A stretch of 64,000 nucleotides of DNA from Rhodospirillales bacterium (GTDB taxonomy: Bacteria > Pseudomonadota > Alphaproteobacteria > Acetobacterales > Acetobacteraceae), in the NCBI GenBank assembly GCA_025352565.1, contig JANXTF010000070.1:1-64000 (forward strand). The letters are read 5' to 3'. The notes under the pieces are model-generated. The model ran no database searches and was not told the DNA's origin. It saw only the letters and a list, made by a program, of their open reading frames with translations. Of this stretch, positions 7,249 to 15,297 are shown one piece after another (the stretch's first letter is position 1; the number at the start of each line of letters is the position of its first letter). The position numbers were made by a program, and so were the translations under genes.

Positions 7249-8865
7249 TCAGGGGCGCGAGACTTCGGTTTCCTTGCAGGTGATGAATTCGAGCAGCACC
7301 GGCACGCCGGCCTGCGTCTGTGCAATACCGCGCTTGATGGCGGGGACGATCTCGGCGGCATCGAGCACCCGCTCGCCATAGCCGCCGAACGCGCGGGCCA
7401 TGGCCGCATAATCGCCCGAGATATCGGTGGAGCGGTATTTTTCCGTGGAGATCGGCATCACCTTGAGTTCGATCGCCATGGAGAAGTTGTTCAGTAAAAT
7501 CGACATGATCGGGATGCGCTCGCGCACCGCGGTCTCGAAATCCATGCCGGTGAAGCCGATGGCGGCATCCCCCCAGACGTTGATGCAGAGCTTGTCGGGA
7601 TGCGCGAGCTTGGCGCCAAGGGCGAGACCCAGGCCATAGCCGAGTTGCGTGGTCTTGCCCCAGCCGATGTAGCTGAGCGGCTCGGTGCTGTTCCAGAACG
7701 GCGAAAGCTGGTCGCGCGGGCTGCCGGCGTCGTGGGTGATGATGGTGTTGGCGACATCGACGGTGTGCAGCAGGTCCCAGATGACGCGGTAGGGCGACAG
7801 CGGCGCATCGTTGCTGGTGAGTTTCGGCATCCATTTGGCGAGCCACGGGTCGCGAATGGATTTCACTTCCGCGGCGACGGCGGCGGTGTCGCGCGGAACG
7901 GAGATGTGCGCCGCGAGCAAGGCGTCGAGCGTGAGGGCGGCGTCTCCCACCAATCCGATCTCGGCACGGACGTCCTTGTTCAGATGGTCCGGGTCGAGCG
8001 TCGCGTGGATGATGCGCTTGCCCTTGGGGATGGCGACCGCGAAGGAGCTTTCGGTGAAGCTGCAGCCAATGCCCAGGATGACATCCGCCTCGCGCAGAAA
8101 ATGCGGCACGGTCGCGCACATGGCGACACCGGCGGCGCCGAGCGAGAGGGGATGGGTCTCGGGAAACGCGCTCTTGCCGCCGAGGCTGGTGACGACGGGG
8201 GCGGCCAGCAGCTCGGACAGGCGGGCGAGCTGCGCCCAGGCGCGGGCATAATGCACGCCCTGTCCCGCGTAGATGACCGGGCGTTTGGCCCCCGCGAGAA
8301 GCGCGGCCGCCCGCTTCACGTCGGCCGGGTCCGGGCCGTAGCGGGTCGTCAGCACCGGCTGGTAGTCGAATTCGCCGACCTCCTCGGTCCACATATCGGC
8401 GGGGATTTCGACCAGGACCGGCCCGCCGCGCCCGTTGCGCAGCCGCGAGAAGGCGCGGCGCATGATGTTGGGCACCTCGGCCGCGAGCATGATGGGCTCG
8501 GCGGATTTGGTGATGCCGCGCATGGCCGACACGGAGTTGAAGTTGGGGCCGATATGGGCAAGCCGGCGCGGGTAGCCCATGGGCAGCACCAGCACCGGCA
8601 CGCTCTCGCCGTAGCACTGCGCCACCCCGCCATAGGCGTTCTCGGAGCCCGGCCCGTGCTGCATGCAGAAGGCGCCGATGGTGCGGCCGGAGGACAGGCG
8701 GGAGATGGCGTCGGCCATGTGCAGGCCGATGCGCTCCTGGCGCACCATGACGGGGCGGATGTCGATGGCGGCGGCATATTCGATCAGATGGTTGACCGGG
8801 TAGCCGGTGAGGATCTCGATCCCCTCGGCCTTCATGATCGCGGCAATCGCCTCGCCGACCTTCAT
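7249..8865 (-). CDS. Thiamine diphosphate-dependent enzyme, acetolactate-synthase family
   Basis: A 538-aa protein with the three-domain ThDP fold: N-terminal pyrimidine-binding domain with the catalytic Glu in MVRQERIGLHMADA, a central domain, and a C-terminal diphosphate-binding domain with GDAAIGFTGMDFETA followed by LLNN. This architecture is shared by acetohydroxyacid synthases, benzoylformate decarboxylases and oxalyl-CoA decarboxylases. The window shows no regulatory ilvN subunit, and the sequence looks like the uncharacterised 'ThDP-requiring enzyme' group. GGGAG lies about 10 nt before the ATG. The downstream sugar-type binding protein hints at catabolism of an imported compound, but that is speculative. 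Confidence 0.85.
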   Translation of the reverse strand: MKVGEAIAAIMKAEGIEILTGYPVNHLIEYAAAIDIRPVMVRQERIGLHMADAISRLSSGRTIGAFCMQHGPGSENAYGGVAQCYGESVPVLVLPMGYPRRLAHIGPNFNSVSAMRGITKSAEPIMLAAEVPNIMRRAFSRLRNGRGGPVLVEIPADMWTEEVGEFDYQPVLTTRYGPDPADVKRAAALLAGAKRPVIYAGQGVHYARAWAQLARLSELLAAPVVTSLGGKSAFPETHPLSLGAAGVAMCATVPHFLREADVILGIGCSFTESSFAVAIPKGKRIIHATLDPDHLNKDVRAEIGLVGDAALTLDALLAAHISVPRDTAAVAAEVKSIRDPWLAKWMPKLTSNDAPLSPYRVIWDLLHTVDVANTIITHDAGSPRDQLSPFWNSTEPLSYIGWGKTTQLGYGLGLALGAKLAHPDKLCINVWGDAAIGFTGMDFETAVRERIPIMSILLNNFSMAIELKVMPISTEKYRSTDISGDYAAMARAFGGYGERVLDAAEIVPAIKRGIAQTQAGVPVLLEFITCKETEVSRP

Positions 8866-8903
8866 GCGTGCGTCTCCCTTATGCTTTGAACGGGACGGTA
8901 GGC

Positions 8904-8950
8904 GGCAGGCGGGGGGCTGGCAAGTTGGCGAAAGGATGCCCCCGGCTGCC
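8904..8950 (-). terminator. Imperfect hairpin after the DsbA-fold gene
   Basis: GGCAGGCGGGGG at 8904-8915 can pair with CCCCCGGCTGCC at 8939-8950 with one internal mismatch. The right arm touches the stop codon of the DsbA-fold gene. No T-run follows on the minus strand, so terminator function is uncertain. Confidence 0.35.
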
Positions 8951-9618
8951 TACTCCTCCATGGCGTCCACCACCGCCACGTCCAGCAGCCGCTCGATCAC
9001 CTCGGGCTCCTGCGCGCCGGCGATCGCGTGGCGCCCGCTCACCACGAAGCAGGGCACGCCGTTGATGCCGAGGCGGTGGGCGCGGAGGTTTTCGCCGTGG
9101 ACGAGGTCCACTTCGGCGTCGCTGGCGAGGAAGGCGCGGGCGGCGTCGCCGTCGAGGCCGCAGGCGAGCGCCACGGCCACCAGCACGCCGATGTCGCCGA
9201 TGTCGCGGCCGTCGGTGAAGTGGGCCGAGAACAGCGCCTCCACCATCTCGGCCCCGCGTCCGAAGCCGGTGGCCCAGCGGACCAGGCGGTGGGCGTCGAC
9301 CGAGGAGGGGGTGCGGCGGATGCGGTCGAAGCGGAACAGCAGGCCCTCGGCGCGGCCGATCTCGGTGATGGAGCCGTAAAGGCGCCGGGCGCGTTCCTCG
9401 CCGCCGAACTTGCGGACCACGTAGTCCGAGCGTGGCATCCCGGCGCGCGGCATGTCGGGGTTCAGCAGGAACGGCCGCCAGATGAGGGTGAACAGCAGGT
9501 CCGGCCGGCGGCGGAGCGTGCGGAGCAGGCGGCGCAGGCCGAGGAAGCACCAGGGGCACACGAGGTCATGCACGACCTCGATCGACAGACGCGCCTTCGG
9601 GGGGGCCAGGACGTTCAT
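8950..9618 (-). CDS. DsbA-family (FrnE/HCCA isomerase-like) thioredoxin-fold protein
   Basis: A 222-aa thioredoxin-fold protein with a CPWC active site at residues 21-24 close to the N-terminus, a helical insertion and the late GINGVPCFVVSGRHAIAGAQ segment containing the cis-Pro. These features match the DsbA/FrnE and 2-hydroxychromene-2-carboxylate isomerase superfamily. There is no signal peptide, so it acts in the cytoplasm, perhaps in thiol redox or glutathione-dependent isomerisation. Its ATG overlaps the stop of a 56-aa upstream ORF as ATGA. Confidence 0.88.
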   Translation of the reverse strand: MNVLAPPKARLSIEVVHDLVCPWCFLGLRRLLRTLRRRPDLLFTLIWRPFLLNPDMPRAGMPRSDYVVRKFGGEERARRLYGSITEIGRAEGLLFRFDRIRRTPSSVDAHRLVRWATGFGRGAEMVEALFSAHFTDGRDIGDIGVLVAVALACGLDGDAARAFLASDAEVDLVHGENLRAHRLGINGVPCFVVSGRHAIAGAQEPEVIERLLDVAVVDAMEE

Positions 9619-9785
9619 GCGGGTTCCAGTATCGCGGCGACGGGAGGGACGGCGCAAGGGTTCTGGAGAGCGGCCTCGGCCAGGACAGGGTCGTGCCTGA
9701 ACTCCTCGACGGCCAAGAGGGTGCCGCGTTCGGTGACGCGGATAAAGCGGCGGCAGGCGGCGACGATCTCCAAGGCGCGTCCCAA
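9615..9785 (-). CDS. Small hypothetical protein (56 aa, TTG start)
   Basis: An ORF between the peroxiredoxin promoter region and the DsbA-fold gene. It runs from TTG at 9785 (or TTG at 9773) to a TGA that overlaps the downstream ATG as ATGA. The product includes VAACRRFIRVTERGTLLAVE and EEFRHDPVLAEAALQ. Almost every third codon position is G or C, as in real genes nearby, and the coupling overlap supports translation. No Shine-Dalgarno sequence is evident and no family was recognised. It could be chance, but the codon pattern is better than either alternative frame. Confidence 0.45.
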   Translation of the reverse strand: MGRALEIVAACRRFIRVTERGTLLAVEEFRHDPVLAEAALQNPCAVPPVAAILEPA

Positions 9786-9811
9786 TCAACGTTCATTCGG
9801 CGTGACTTGTT

Positions 9812-9840
9812 TTGACGGCACGGGACCGGCGTGGTGTGGT
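9812..9840 (+). promoter_or_regulatory. Possible sigma-70-like promoter of the peroxiredoxin gene
   Basis: TTGACG at 9812-9817 and TGTGGT at 9835-9840 are 17 bp apart, 29 nt before the peroxiredoxin ATG. The -35 is good, the -10 weak. No other candidate was seen in this 84-bp gap. Confidence 0.35.
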
Positions 9841-9869
9841 CCGCGCCAAAACCGATCGAGGAGCATCGC

Positions 9870-10511
9870 ATGACCATCCAGCTTGGCCAGATCGCGCCGG
9901 ACTTCACGCAGGACAGCAGCCAGGGGCCGATCAGCTTCCATGCCTATCTCGGCACCTCGTGGGGCGTGCTGTTCAGCCACCCGAAGGATTACACGCCCGT
10001 CTGCACGACGGAACTGGCCGAGGTCGCGCGGCTCAAGCCCGAATGGGACAAACGCCATGTGAAGCCGCTTGGCCTGTCGGTCGATACCGGAGAAAATCAT
10101 GTGGGCTGGGCCAAGGACATCGAGGAGACCCAAGGCCAGTCATTGAATTTTCCGGTTTTGGCGGATGCGGACCGCAAGGTTTCCGACCTGTACGGCATGG
10201 TCCATCCGGATGCCGACCCGTTGGTGACGGTGCGCAGCGTGTTCGTCGTTGACCCCAACAAGAAGGTCCGGCTGATCCTGACCTATCCGCCGAGCACCGG
10301 CCGCAACTTCGACGAGATTCTGCGCGTGATCGACAGCCTGCAGCTGACCGACGCGCACAAGGTGGCGACGCCGGTGAACTGGCAGAACGGCGAGCAGGTG
10401 ATCATCGTGCCCAGCCTGTCGGACGCGGATGCCAAGGCCCGGTTCCCGAATGGGTGGAGGACGCTGAAGCCGTATCTCCGCATGGTCGACCAGCCACCGC
10501 TGCCGCGCTGA
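9870..10511 (+). CDS. Peroxiredoxin, 1-Cys (Prx6) type
   Basis: A 213-aa thiol peroxidase that reduces hydrogen peroxide and alkyl hydroperoxides. The peroxidatic cysteine is C45 in HPKDYTPVCTTE. No second cysteine exists anywhere in the protein, so it is a 1-Cys enzyme needing an external thiol. The long C-terminal extension (PVNWQNGEQVIIVPSLSD onwards) is diagnostic of the Prx6 subgroup. GAGGAG precedes the ATG by 8 nt. It stands alone, divergent from the DsbA-fold pair. Confidence 0.95.
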   Translation: MTIQLGQIAPDFTQDSSQGPISFHAYLGTSWGVLFSHPKDYTPVCTTELAEVARLKPEWDKRHVKPLGLSVDTGENHVGWAKDIEETQGQSLNFPVLADADRKVSDLYGMVHPDADPLVTVRSVFVVDPNKKVRLILTYPPSTGRNFDEILRVIDSLQLTDAHKVATPVNWQNGEQVIIVPSLSDADAKARFPNGWRTLKPYLRMVDQPPLPR

Positions 10512-10607
10512 TCCGTTATGCGTGGATTACTGTAAAATACACCGCGACAACGCGAAATCGAGCGATTAACATAGGGGGTGGCGAGATAATCGGGTCTGGA
10601 GCGGTTC

Positions 10608-12290
10608 ATGGATGGTGGCGGGCGGATTTCCGGCGAGGCGACAAAGAAGCTCTCGGCGGTCGAGGGCCTCAAGGCCGGCAGTCATCGCCTGCGGGGGCGG
10701 CTGGCCGAGGAATTGGCGGAAGGCGGGTCGCAGGTCAGCGAGGACGGCTACAACCTGCTGAAATTCCACGGAAGCTATGAACAGCACGACCGCGATACGG
10801 CGACCACGCTGAAGCAGGCGGGCCAGGAGAAGGACTATTCCTTCATGGTCCGCGTGCGGATGCCGGGCGGGCGGCTGACGGCGGCGCAGTATATCGCTTT
10901 GGATGCGCTGGCCAACCGCTATGGCACCACCGGATTGCGGCTGACCACCCGGCAGGGAGTGCAGTTTCACGGTATCCCGAAGGGCGATCTGAAGCCCGCC
11001 ATCGCCGATATCAATGCGACGTTGCTCACCACCCAGGCCGCTTGCGGCGACGTGGTGCGCAACGTGATGACCACGCCGGCGCCGGTTCGCGATGCGGTGC
11101 ATCGCCAGTTGGAGGCCGATGCGCGGCTGCTCAGCGCGGCCCTGCTGCCGGCCAGCCGGGCCTACCACCAGATCTTTCTGGACGAGGAAGCGACCTCGAA
11201 CGACGAGGCGGAACCGCTCTATGGGGCCACTTATCTGCCCAGAAAATTCAAGATCGGTCTCGCCGCGCCCACCGACAACACCCCCGACGTGCTCACCAAC
11301 GATCTCGGGCTCCTGGCCGTTTGTAATGAGCAGGGCGTCATCGTCGCCTATAATGTCGCTGTCGGCGGCGGATTGGGTATGACGCATAACAATGCGCGCA
11401 CCTTCCCCCGCATTGCCAGCATCATCGGCTCGGTCCCGTCCGCCGACCTGGTCGCTGTCACCGAGGCGGTGATCCGCCTGCAGCGCGACCATGGCGACCG
11501 GGGGGACCGGCGGCGCGCACGGTTGAAATACGTGGTCGAGGACATGGGCGTGGATTGGGTGGCCGACACGCTGGCCACCTATTTCGGCCGCAGGCTCGAT
11601 CCGGTGCTGGCGATGCCGCCGATCGCGGTGCCGGAATTGCTCGGTTGGCACGAACAGGGAGATGGCCAGTTCTGGCTCGGCGTGCCGGTCCCCTCGGGTC
11701 GCATCGACGGCACGATCAAGCAGGCTCTGCGCGAAATCGTCGCCCGTTTCGCGCCCGACCCGATCGTGACGCCGCAACAGGATATCCTGCTCAGCAACCT
11801 CCGCGAGCAGGATCGCGCTCCCATCGAGGCCATCCTGCGCGCCCACGACGTGGCCCTGTCCCACGAGATTTCGCCCATCGCGCGCTGGGTCCTGGCCTGC
11901 CCGGCATTGCCCACCTGCGGCCTGGCGCTCACCGAGGCGGAGCGGGTGCGGGCGCCTTTGGTCGCCGAATTCGAGGGGGCACTCGCCCGTCACGGCCTGT
12001 TGGGCGAGCGCATCAGTCTGCGTATCACCGGCTGCCCCAATGGCTGCGTGCGGCCGTATGCCGGCGACATCGGCTTGGTCGGCCGCGTGCCCGGCTCCTA
12101 CGCGATCTACCTGGGCGGCGATTTCGCCGGCACCCGCCTGTCGTTCCAGTTCAAGGACCGCGTGAAGGTCACCGACCTCGCCGCCACCTTCGATCCGATC
12201 CTGAGCGCCTTCGCAACCGATCGCGACGGCGACGAGACGTTCGGCGATTTCTGCGCCCGCATCGGCCGCGACGGGTTGCTGGCGCTCTGA
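10608..12290 (+). CDS. cysI: Sulfite reductase (NADPH/ferredoxin) hemoprotein subunit
   Basis: A 560-aa siroheme/[4Fe-4S] enzyme of the nitrite/sulfite reductase family, performing six-electron reduction of sulfite to sulfide in assimilation. It has two ferredoxin-like half domains, siroheme contacts such as TTRQGVQFHG and the cluster motif C431-X5-C437 with C476-X3-C480 (GCPNGC). Length and motif spacing fit CysI better than the shorter NirA/SIR forms. GGAG lies 8 nt upstream of the ATG. No flavoprotein CysJ, reductase CysH or siroheme-synthase gene is adjacent, so the electron donor is unknown. Confidence 0.9.
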   Translation: MDGGGRISGEATKKLSAVEGLKAGSHRLRGRLAEELAEGGSQVSEDGYNLLKFHGSYEQHDRDTATTLKQAGQEKDYSFMVRVRMPGGRLTAAQYIALDALANRYGTTGLRLTTRQGVQFHGIPKGDLKPAIADINATLLTTQAACGDVVRNVMTTPAPVRDAVHRQLEADARLLSAALLPASRAYHQIFLDEEATSNDEAEPLYGATYLPRKFKIGLAAPTDNTPDVLTNDLGLLAVCNEQGVIVAYNVAVGGGLGMTHNNARTFPRIASIIGSVPSADLVAVTEAVIRLQRDHGDRGDRRRARLKYVVEDMGVDWVADTLATYFGRRLDPVLAMPPIAVPELLGWHEQGDGQFWLGVPVPSGRIDGTIKQALREIVARFAPDPIVTPQQDILLSNLREQDRAPIEAILRAHDVALSHEISPIARWVLACPALPTCGLALTEAERVRAPLVAEFEGALARHGLLGERISLRITGCPNGCVRPYAGDIGLVGRVPGSYAIYLGGDFAGTRLSFQFKDRVKVTDLAATFDPILSAFATDRDGDETFGDFCARIGRDGLLAL

Positions 12291-12315
12291 AAGGCTCTTG
12301 CGTAGCGGCGATTTT

Positions 12316-12354
12316 TATGGCCATATGCCTTTATGACACGAGCATATGGCCATA
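12316..12354. promoter_or_regulatory. Palindromic operator overlapping the antitoxin start
   Basis: TATGGCCATATGC at 12316-12328 and GCATATGGCCATA at 12342-12354 form a perfect 13-bp inverted repeat around a 13-nt spacer that contains the antitoxin ATG at 12333. Each arm holds its own palindrome TATGGCCATA, so two dyad sites 29 bp apart are present. This is the layout expected for cooperative autorepression by an antitoxin or toxin-antitoxin complex. Function is inferred from position. Confidence 0.7.
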
Positions 12355-12773
12355 GAGGCTTCAGCGAGGTCCAACAGCCCTTTCACCTTCCCCTCTCCTG
12401 GGCATCGTCCTCGGCGTCCACCATCGAAGCTGTCCGCGAGGGGCTGCCGGTTGCCGTCATCGACGATCTGCTTGCCTGTGGTCGTCTCTCGGCGGTCGAA
12501 CTCGATCGGCTTGTGCTCCCGCGCAAAACCCTGGCGCATCGGCGCACCATGGGGCGGCTCTCGCCCGAGCAGTCGGATCGCCTGCTGCGCATCCTGCGCA
12601 TCCTCGACGAGGCCGACGGCGTTTTCGGGGCTCCGGACAAGGCCGCGCGATGGCTGCGGCGCCCCACCGCCCCGCTCGGCGACAGCGCGCCGCTCGATCT
12701 GCTCGACACCGATATCGGCACCCGCGAAGTCGAACGCCTGCTCGCCCGCATTGCCCACGGCATCGCCGCCTGA
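12333..12773 (+). CDS. Xre/MbcA/ParS antitoxin of a RES-Xre toxin-antitoxin pair
   Basis: A 146-aa antitoxin. The N-terminal half is a degenerate Xre-like helix-turn-helix (AVREGLPVAVIDDLLA through LPRKTLAHRRT). The C-terminal half is the ParS/DUF2384 toxin-binding domain, with LSPEQSDRLLRILRILDEAD, GAPDKAARWLRRP and a closing LLDTDIGTREVERLL. It neutralises the RES toxin encoded just downstream. The only in-frame start is the ATG in the centre of the operator palindrome, without a Shine-Dalgarno, so leaderless or weak initiation is possible. Autoregulation is likely. Confidence 0.88.
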   Translation: MTRAYGHRGFSEVQQPFHLPLSWASSSASTIEAVREGLPVAVIDDLLACGRLSAVELDRLVLPRKTLAHRRTMGRLSPEQSDRLLRILRILDEADGVFGAPDKAARWLRRPTAPLGDSAPLDLLDTDIGTREVERLLARIAHGIAA

Positions 12774-13201
12774 TCCAGGGGTGGCGCCTGTGCCGGCGGC
12801 CTCACGCCGATTTGTCGGGGCAGGGGGCTCGCCTCGTCGGCGGGCGCTGGAACAGCCCGGGCCGGCCGGTGGTGTATTTCGCGGAGCATCCTGCTTTGGC
12901 CGTGCTGGAGGTGCGCGTCCATCTCGATCTTCCGCTGGACCTGATCCCGGACGATTACGTATTGGTGGGCGTGGACCTCCCCGACGAGCCGCCTGAGGAA
13001 CTCCCTCCGCAGCCCGACCCGCGCGCCGCCGGCGATGCCTGGCTCCTACGCGGGCGCTCCGCCTTGCTCAGCGTGCCCTCGGTCCTCGTGCCGCCCGCCC
13101 GCAACCTTCTGTTGAACCCGTTGCATCCCCGTGCCGCGGAGGCCCGGATCGCTTCCATCGCCGCCTTCCTGTTCGACCCGCGCCTCTGGCTCCCGGCCTG
13201 A
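12770..13201 (+). CDS. RES-domain toxin (NAD+-depleting family)
   Basis: A protein of about 143 aa with the RES fold, known in this family to degrade NAD+ by an ADP-ribosyltransferase-like mechanism. Visible signatures are GARLVGGRWNSPGRPVVYF, AEHPALAVLEVRVHL and late PSVLVPPARNLLLNP; the Arg, Tyr and Glu expected in the active site are present. Homology begins at WRLCRR, yet no ATG, GTG or TTG lies in frame near there. The best start is CTG at 12770, overlapping the antitoxin stop as CTGA; the first standard start is an ATG far inside the antitoxin gene. Its end overlaps no gene, but the Pho-box-like site follows at once. Confidence 0.82.
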   Translation: MIQGWRLCRRPHADLSGQGARLVGGRWNSPGRPVVYFAEHPALAVLEVRVHLDLPLDLIPDDYVLVGVDLPDEPPEELPPQPDPRAAGDAWLLRGRSALLSVPSVLVPPARNLLLNPLHPRAAEARIASIAAFLFDPRLWLPA

Positions 13202-13205
13202 TGCG

Positions 13206-13234
13206 CTGTCATCGAAGCTTCATCGAACTGCCAC
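13206..13234 (+). promoter_or_regulatory. Pho-box-like PhoB site upstream of pstS
   Basis: Three 7-mers resembling the PHO box half-site CTGTCAT lie at an 11-bp period with identical CGAA spacers: CTGTCAT, GCTTCAT and CTGCCAC. They begin 94 nt before the pstS ATG, immediately after the RES toxin stop. PhoB encoded in the same operon would bind here under phosphate starvation. The first half-site is perfect, the others diverge. Confidence 0.65.
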
Positions 13235-13299
13235 AGTCCGGTCGCGGCTGCCCGGTAGGTTCCGCGCTGTTAGCAAGCTCCCCAGGAGAGAGAGATTCG

Positions 13300-14307
13300 A
13301 TGAAGATCGCCACAGCGGCGCTGGCCATCATGGTTGGCAGCATTACCTTCGCACAGGCCCAGCAGATCACCGGCGCCGGCTCCACCTTTGGCGCGCCGAT
13401 CTACGGCAAATGGGCCGAGGCCGCCGCGGCCGACACCGGCGTCAAGCTGAACTACCAGGCCGTCGGATCGGGTGCGGGCATCAACCAGATCAACAACCGC
13501 ACCGTCGATTTCGGCGCGTCGGACATGCCGGTTTCGGCCGCCGACCTCGCCTCGCACAAGCTGATGCAGTTCCCAACCGTCATCGGCGGCGTCGTCGTGA
13601 TCGTGAACCTTCCGGACGTCAAGCCGAACGAGTTGAAGCTCACGGGCGAGCTTCTGTCCGAAATCTACCTTGGCACCATTACCAAGTGGAACGATCCCAA
13701 GCTGGTCGAGATGAACCGCGGCGTGAAGCTGCCGGCCCTCGCTATCGCGCCGGTGTATCGCGCGGATGGCTCCGGCACGACCTTCGTGTTCACCGACTAT
13801 CTTTCGCAGGTAAGTCCGGACTGGAAATCCAAAGTTGGCACCGCTACCTCCGTCAAGTGGGCGGCGGGAAATGGCGCAAAGGGCAATGACGGCATCGCTG
13901 CAACCGTTCGGCAGGTGAAGGGCGGCATTGGCTATGTCGAAAGCTCCTTCGCGGAGCAGAACAAGCTGACCACGACAATGTTGCGTAACAAAGCGGGCGT
14001 GTTCGTGGCGCCGACCATGGAAAGCTTCGCCGCAACCGCGGCGAGCGCCGATTGGTCCAAGGTTCAGAACTTCGCCATCAACCTCAACGACCAGCCGGGT
14101 GACAAAAGCTGGCCGATCGAAAGCGCCACCTTCGTGCTTCTGCCGACCGACCCGAAGGACCCGGCGCAGAATGTCGCGGTCACGAAATTCTTCGACTGGG
14201 GCTTCTCCAAGGGCGGCGCGCTCGCGACCAGCCTGCTCTACGTGCCGCTGCCCGCCAGCGTGCAGGCCGCCGTCCGCTCCACCTGGAGCGGCACGGTCAA
14301 GAAGTGA
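13300..14307 (+). CDS. pstS: Phosphate ABC transporter, periplasmic phosphate-binding protein
   Basis: A 335-aa periplasmic phosphate receptor. A Sec signal (MKIATAALAIMVGSITFAQA) is followed by the PstS hallmarks ITGAGSTFGAPIYGKW, SGAGINQINNRTVDFGASD and YRADGSGTTFVFTDYL, which supply backbone and side-chain phosphate contacts. AGGAGAGAG precedes the ATG at 13300. First gene of pstS-C-A-B-phoU-phoB; its stop overlaps the pstC start as GTGA. Expected to be induced by PhoB at the site upstream. Confidence 0.97.
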   Translation: MKIATAALAIMVGSITFAQAQQITGAGSTFGAPIYGKWAEAAAADTGVKLNYQAVGSGAGINQINNRTVDFGASDMPVSAADLASHKLMQFPTVIGGVVVIVNLPDVKPNELKLTGELLSEIYLGTITKWNDPKLVEMNRGVKLPALAIAPVYRADGSGTTFVFTDYLSQVSPDWKSKVGTATSVKWAAGNGAKGNDGIAATVRQVKGGIGYVESSFAEQNKLTTTMLRNKAGVFVAPTMESFAATAASADWSKVQNFAINLNDQPGDKSWPIESATFVLLPTDPKDPAQNVAVTKFFDWGFSKGGALATSLLYVPLPASVQAAVRSTWSGTVKK

Positions 14308-15272
14308 GCACGACCACCGTCGATACCCCTCCCGTCGCACGCGCGACGGGAGGGAACTCCCGGACGGGCGACAAGCTGTTCGCTGGTGCTGCCACCGCCT
14401 CCGGCCTGTTCGTGCTGGTGCTGCTGGGCGCCATCATCGTCTCGTTGTTCATCGGCGCGCTGCCGGCCTTCCGCGCTTTCGGCCCGTTCTTTCTCGTCAA
14501 CGCGAACTGGGACCCGGTGCAGGAGATCTTCGGCGCCGCCGTGCCGATCTTCGGCACTGTCGTCACATCCGTGCTGGCCTTGCTCATGGCCGTGCCGCTC
14601 GCCTTCGGCATCGCCTTCTTCCTCACCGAGCTGGCGCCCGCGTGGATGCGCCGCCCGGTCGGCACCGCGATCGAGCTGCTTGCCGCCGTGCCGTCGATCA
14701 TCTTCGGCATGTGGGGTTTCTTCGTGATCGTGCCGATCATGGGCACCTATATCGAGCCGCCGATCATCGACCTGCTCGACGGCGTGCCCCTCCTCGGCAC
14801 TCTGTTCTCCGGCGCGCCGTTCGGCACCGGCATCTTCACAGCCGCCCTTATTCTGGCACTCATGGTCATCCCGTTCATTGCCGCCACCATGCGCGACGTG
14901 TTCCTGACAGTGCCGGCTGTCTACAAGGAATCCGCCTACGGCCTCGGTTGCACCACCTGGGAGGTGATGCGCTCCATCGTCATCCCGTTCACCCGCGTGT
15001 CCGTGGTTGGCGGCATCATGCTCGGCCTCGGCCGCGCGTTGGGCGAAACCATGGCGGTCACCTTCGTGATAGGCAACACCAACCGCATCACCGGCAGCCT
15101 GTTCGGCCCCGGCAATACCATCGCCTCGATCGTGGCCCTGGAGTTCCCCGAAAGCCCGGCCGGCAGTCTGAAGCTGTCCTCGTTGCTGGCGCTGGGATTC
15201 ATCCTGTTCGCGATCTCGTTCATCGTGCTGGCGATATCGCGCTTCCTGCTCAAGCCGAAGGCTGCGGCATGA
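14304..15272 (+). CDS. pstC: Phosphate ABC transporter permease
   Basis: A 322-aa inner-membrane permease with six predicted helices and the binding-protein-dependent transport EAA loop ([20 protein letters not shown]). GTG start at 14304 overlaps the pstS stop. It pairs with PstA to form the phosphate channel. Codons about 9-17 lie in a very stable hairpin (14327-14354), which may lower its translation relative to pstS. Confidence 0.96.
   Translation: MSTTTVDTPPVARATGGNSRTGDKLFAGAATASGLFVLVLLGAIIVSLFIGALPAFRAFGPFFLVNANWDPVQEIFGAAVPIFGTVVTSVLALLMAVPLAFGIAFFLTELAPAWMRRPVGTAIELLAAVPSIIFGMWGFFVIVPIMGTYIEPPIIDLLDGVPLLGTLFSGAPFGTGIFTAALILALMVIPFIAATMRDVFLTVPAVYKESAYGLGCTTWEVMRSIVIPFTRVSVVGGIMLGLGRALGETMAVTFVIGNTNRITGSLFGPGNTIASIVALEFPESPAGSLKLSSLLALGFILFAISFIVLAISRFLLKPKAAA
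14327..14354 (+). promoter_or_regulatory. Perfect 12-bp hairpin at the pstS/pstC junction
   Basis: CCCTCCCGTCGC at 14327-14338 pairs perfectly with GCGACGGGAGGG at 14343-14354 around a 4-nt loop. It starts 20 nt after the pstS stop and within the first codons of pstC. Such structures commonly protect the upstream binding-protein mRNA and give more PstS than PstC. No T-run follows, so full termination is unlikely. Confidence 0.7.
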
Positions 15273-15297
15273 GCTCTCGCCAGACAGTCTCGAACCC

